Notes under the pieces: generated by a model
Told to the model about the DNA's origin: nothing
The model's database searches: none
What the model saw: only the letters and a program-made list of their open reading frames with translations
In this document: positions 5,058 to 6,887 of the stretch, one piece after another
How positions within the stretch are numbered: position 1 is the stretch's first letter
Layout of the letters: every line of letters starts with the position of its first letter
Position numbers and translations under genes: made by a program
NCBI GenBank assembly: GCA_031268245.1
Contig: JAIRXN010000139.1
Coordinates: 1 to 6,887, forward strand
Length of the DNA: 6,887 nt
From: Treponema sp.
Lineage (GTDB): Bacteria > Spirochaetota > Spirochaetia > Treponematales > Breznakiellaceae
Reading direction: 5' to 3'

Positions 5058-6263
5058 ATGAGATTTACCGCCCTTGTCTTCTTCATTCTTCCTGTACTTG
5101 CAGTATCCTGCAGCCGGCAAAAAACCACTCAAGTTACCAGGGAAGATCTCTTTTCCCTGGATATAGGCCGCATGGAGGATCAGATAGCCCTCTATCAGCT
5201 TGACGGAGATCGGGGAATTCAGGGCCTGGATCTTTTTATGAGGGACGGGCTCTTCTATATTTCCGATGGGAATGGTCAGAAACTTGTCCGTTACAATTCA
5301 TACGGAGACCTGCTCTTCATGATCTACAATGAAGAAACCAACCCGCCCCCCCTGACGCTGAGGGCCAACATCGAAGATTCAAGCCGGGTAACCCGCTGGG
5401 CCTTCCCCTATCCCCTCAACATGCCGGGCCGGATAGTGGTGGATTCCCGGAAGCATATTTATTCCGAAGACAGGCTGCCCTATGAGAGGCATAGTGTCGA
5501 TGTTGAAAGCAAGGCCCTGCTGGACAGCGCCGTTCTTCATTTTGACGGAGACGGACGTTTTATCGAGTACCTGGGACAGGAAGGTATCGGCGGGAGTCCT
5601 TTTCCCCGGATCATCGGGCTCTACACCTCCATTCATGATGAACTGGCCGTGGTTTGCCGCCTCCCTACAGGCTGGAATATCTACTGGTTCAGTCCTTCCG
5701 GTACCTTGCTCTACCTGGTACAGTTGAAAAATGAAATGGTTCCCATTCCTCCCGACTGGCCTGAACTTATCCCCTCTGTAGACAATATTGCCGCGGCGCC
5801 CGATTCCCGGAAACTCTATCTCAAGGTAGATTACTACCGTTATACCTTTGATGAATCCACCAGCATACATACCGGAAACGAAGCGGATTCTTCCAGGGTA
5901 TGGATCATGAATGTTGAAGACGGCGCCTGGCTGGACACAATCGAAGTGCCTTTCTATGAGTATTCGTACACGGAAAATGAGAGGAAGAGCAGCGTGAGGA
6001 TGATCTATTCTCTCCTGGGAGTAGCCGGAAACGGCCGGATCTTCTGCCTGCTTCCCTTGGACACAGGCTATTCGGTTTTGATCCTTGGGAGCGATTCCGG
6101 TTCCGAACAGCGGCAGGGTATTATCCAGGTGAACAGTAATGAACTGCAGTTCAATACCTTCAGTCTTTCCCAGGAGGGCATACTCTCCGCCCTTCTGGCG
6201 GATGAATGGAATGTTAAAGTTGTCTGGTGGCGCACGGATCGAATGGGGAGTGTCGAGAAGTGA
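5058..6263 (+). CDS. Putative spirochaete lipoprotein with beta-propeller-like body
   Basis: 401-residue exported protein. The N-terminus MRFTALVFFILPVLAVSC is a short signal peptide ending in a relaxed spirochaete lipobox, with the lipidated Cys at residue 18, so the mature protein should be membrane-anchored outside the cytoplasm. The body has repeated strand-turn units typical of NHL or WD-like propellers: DLFMRDGLFYISDGNGQKLVRYNSYGDLL (about 54-82), RIVVDSRKHIYSED (about 125-138), VLHFDGDGRFIEYLG (about 159-173), IYWFSPSGTLLYLVQL (about 208-223) and IAAAPDSRKLYLKVDYYR (about 244-261). No catalytic motif is visible. It may belong to the conserved treponemal/leptospiral lipoprotein group called LIC_12708-like, but this is from memory and unverified. 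The start has AAGG six bases or so upstream. Its TGA overlaps the GTG of the next gene by 4 bp, implying co-translation. Confidence 0.8.
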   Translation: MRFTALVFFILPVLAVSCSRQKTTQVTREDLFSLDIGRMEDQIALYQLDGDRGIQGLDLFMRDGLFYISDGNGQKLVRYNSYGDLLFMIYNEETNPPPLTLRANIEDSSRVTRWAFPYPLNMPGRIVVDSRKHIYSEDRLPYERHSVDVESKALLDSAVLHFDGDGRFIEYLGQEGIGGSPFPRIIGLYTSIHDELAVVCRLPTGWNIYWFSPSGTLLYLVQLKNEMVPIPPDWPELIPSVDNIAAAPDSRKLYLKVDYYRYTFDESTSIHTGNEADSSRVWIMNVEDGAWLDTIEVPFYEYSYTENERKSSVRMIYSLLGVAGNGRIFCLLPLDTGYSVLILGSDSGSEQRQGIIQVNSNELQFNTFSLSQEGILSALLADEWNVKVVWWRTDRMGSVEK

Positions 6264-6887
6264 GTATTCTGGCCGGCGGAGAATCAGCCCACATCATTGA
6301 CCGGGAGGCCCGGAGCCTCTGGTTTATGAACAGTTTCTCTCTGGTGGAGGCCGCGGGCAGGAACTGCGCCCGGGTCCTGGTTGAAGCATGCGCCCCTTCG
6401 GGCAGCGGGTATACGGAAGCTGCCTGTACGACGATGTCCGCGGCGCTTTGCGCGCGTCCGGCCCTCTTTGGGCCTTCCCGTCCCTTTCCCCGTATCGCGG
6501 CGCTGGCAGGTTCCGGCAACAATGCCGCCGATGCCCTGGTAATGCTCCGCGCCCTGATCCTTCGTTACGGCCCGGCAGACGCCGCTAAGGCCGCGGGTTC
6601 GCTGTCCGCGGAAAACCCGGTCATGATCTTCAGCCGCCTGCCCGAAGAAGATGAAGAGAGCCCCAGGGCCGAGGCGTTCCGCTGCCTTAAAAAAATGGGT
6701 CTTGCGTTTTATCTCTGGGATGAAAACGGGGAAAACAGGGAAGCGGGAGAGCTAATCCGTGCTGCGGAAATCATCATCGACGGGATCGGCGGCACGGGGA
6801 TCAAGGGGCCGCTCAAGGGGAATTCGGAGAATTTACTTCAGTATGTCAATAATTTTATACAATCCGGCGCTTCTTCGGGAAACCGGG
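6260..6887 (+). CDS. nnrE: NAD(P)H-hydrate epimerase (YjeF N-terminal domain), 3' end outside window
   Basis: Enzyme that interconverts the R and S forms of damaged, hydrated NAD(P)H so that the partner dehydratase can repair it. I read it from GTG at 6260, overlapping the lipoprotein stop as GTGA, with GGGGAG at 6245-6250 nine bases upstream. The 209 visible residues show the epimerase layout: FMNSFSLVEAAGRNCARVL at 22-40 (the usual LMExAG helix), the Rossmann-like phosphate loop LAGSGNNAADALV at 82-94, and IIIDGIGGTGIKGPL at 171-185 with the catalytic-type Asp at 174. Odd points: the usual GxGNNGGD loop has AA in place of GG, and the segment from 45 to 80 between the first helix and the loop looks longer than normal. 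A fused dehydratase domain (NnrD) may follow beyond the edge. The family call is good; the activity is less sure because of the altered loop. Confidence 0.82.
   Translation, partial: MSILAGGESAHIIDREARSLWFMNSFSLVEAAGRNCARVLVEACAPSGSGYTEAACTTMSAALCARPALFGPSRPFPRIAALAGSGNNAADALVMLRALILRYGPADAAKAAGSLSAENPVMIFSRLPEEDEESPRAEAFRCLKKMGLAFYLWDENGENREAGELIRAAEIIIDGIGGTGIKGPLKGNSENLLQYVNNFIQSGASSGNR

Noticed and set aside
5379..5870. 163-residue minus-strand frame within the lipoprotein gene
   Set aside because: Antisense shadow of a gene with a proper signal peptide and ribosome binding site; no recognisable motif.
6214..6588. Frames of 102 (minus) and 66 (plus) residues around the nnrE start
   Set aside because: The GTG-started frame at 6260 shows epimerase motifs in order, so these are shadows in GC-rich DNA.

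Overview
The window most likely comes from an anaerobic acetogenic or C1-metabolising spirochaete, close to the termite-gut treponemes (Treponema primitia group). This rests on a tetrahydrofolate C1 gene set combined with a spirochaete-style lipoprotein with a relaxed lipobox. It is inference from gene content, not a database match.

Left half (1-3678, minus strand). Four genes read leftwards in the order metF-like, etfB, etfA, fhs. The first three are packed 9 and 18 bp apart, and each stop codon overlaps the next Shine-Dalgarno sequence. A 151-bp gap then precedes fhs, whose C-terminal half lies beyond the left edge. Fhs (10-formyl-THF synthetase) and the MetF-like protein (methylene-THF reductase family) are two steps of the methyl branch of the Wood-Ljungdahl pathway. 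EtfAB is a two-subunit flavin electron carrier that could feed or drain electrons at the MetF step. The gap before fhs holds a tandem duplication of about 67 bp. Each copy has an 8-bp perfect palindrome, and one copy also has a weak terminator-like hairpin.

Middle (3679-3906). An AT-rich divergent intergenic region has two inverted repeats and candidate promoters for both directions. To its right, on the plus strand, lies a pterin-binding methyltransferase of the methyl-THF:corrinoid protein type, with all the main folate-binding residues in place. Together with the left operon it gives a small C1 module: methyl groups pass between a corrinoid protein and THF, are reduced or oxidised by the MetF-like enzyme, and continue to the formyl level. 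No corrinoid protein, CO dehydrogenase/acetyl-CoA synthase, folD or metV gene lies in the window, so the direction of flux cannot be fixed.

Right part (4708-6887, plus strand). A 350-bp intergenic stretch carries scattered CACGAAC motifs, in direct and inverted orientation, and a possible 39-codon ORF. It is followed by a 401-residue lipoprotein that looks like a beta-propeller. This overlaps by 4 bp a GTG-started gene for the NAD(P)H-hydrate epimerase (YjeF N-terminal) domain, which is cut by the right edge. No tRNA, rRNA, CRISPR array, transposase or phage gene was seen.
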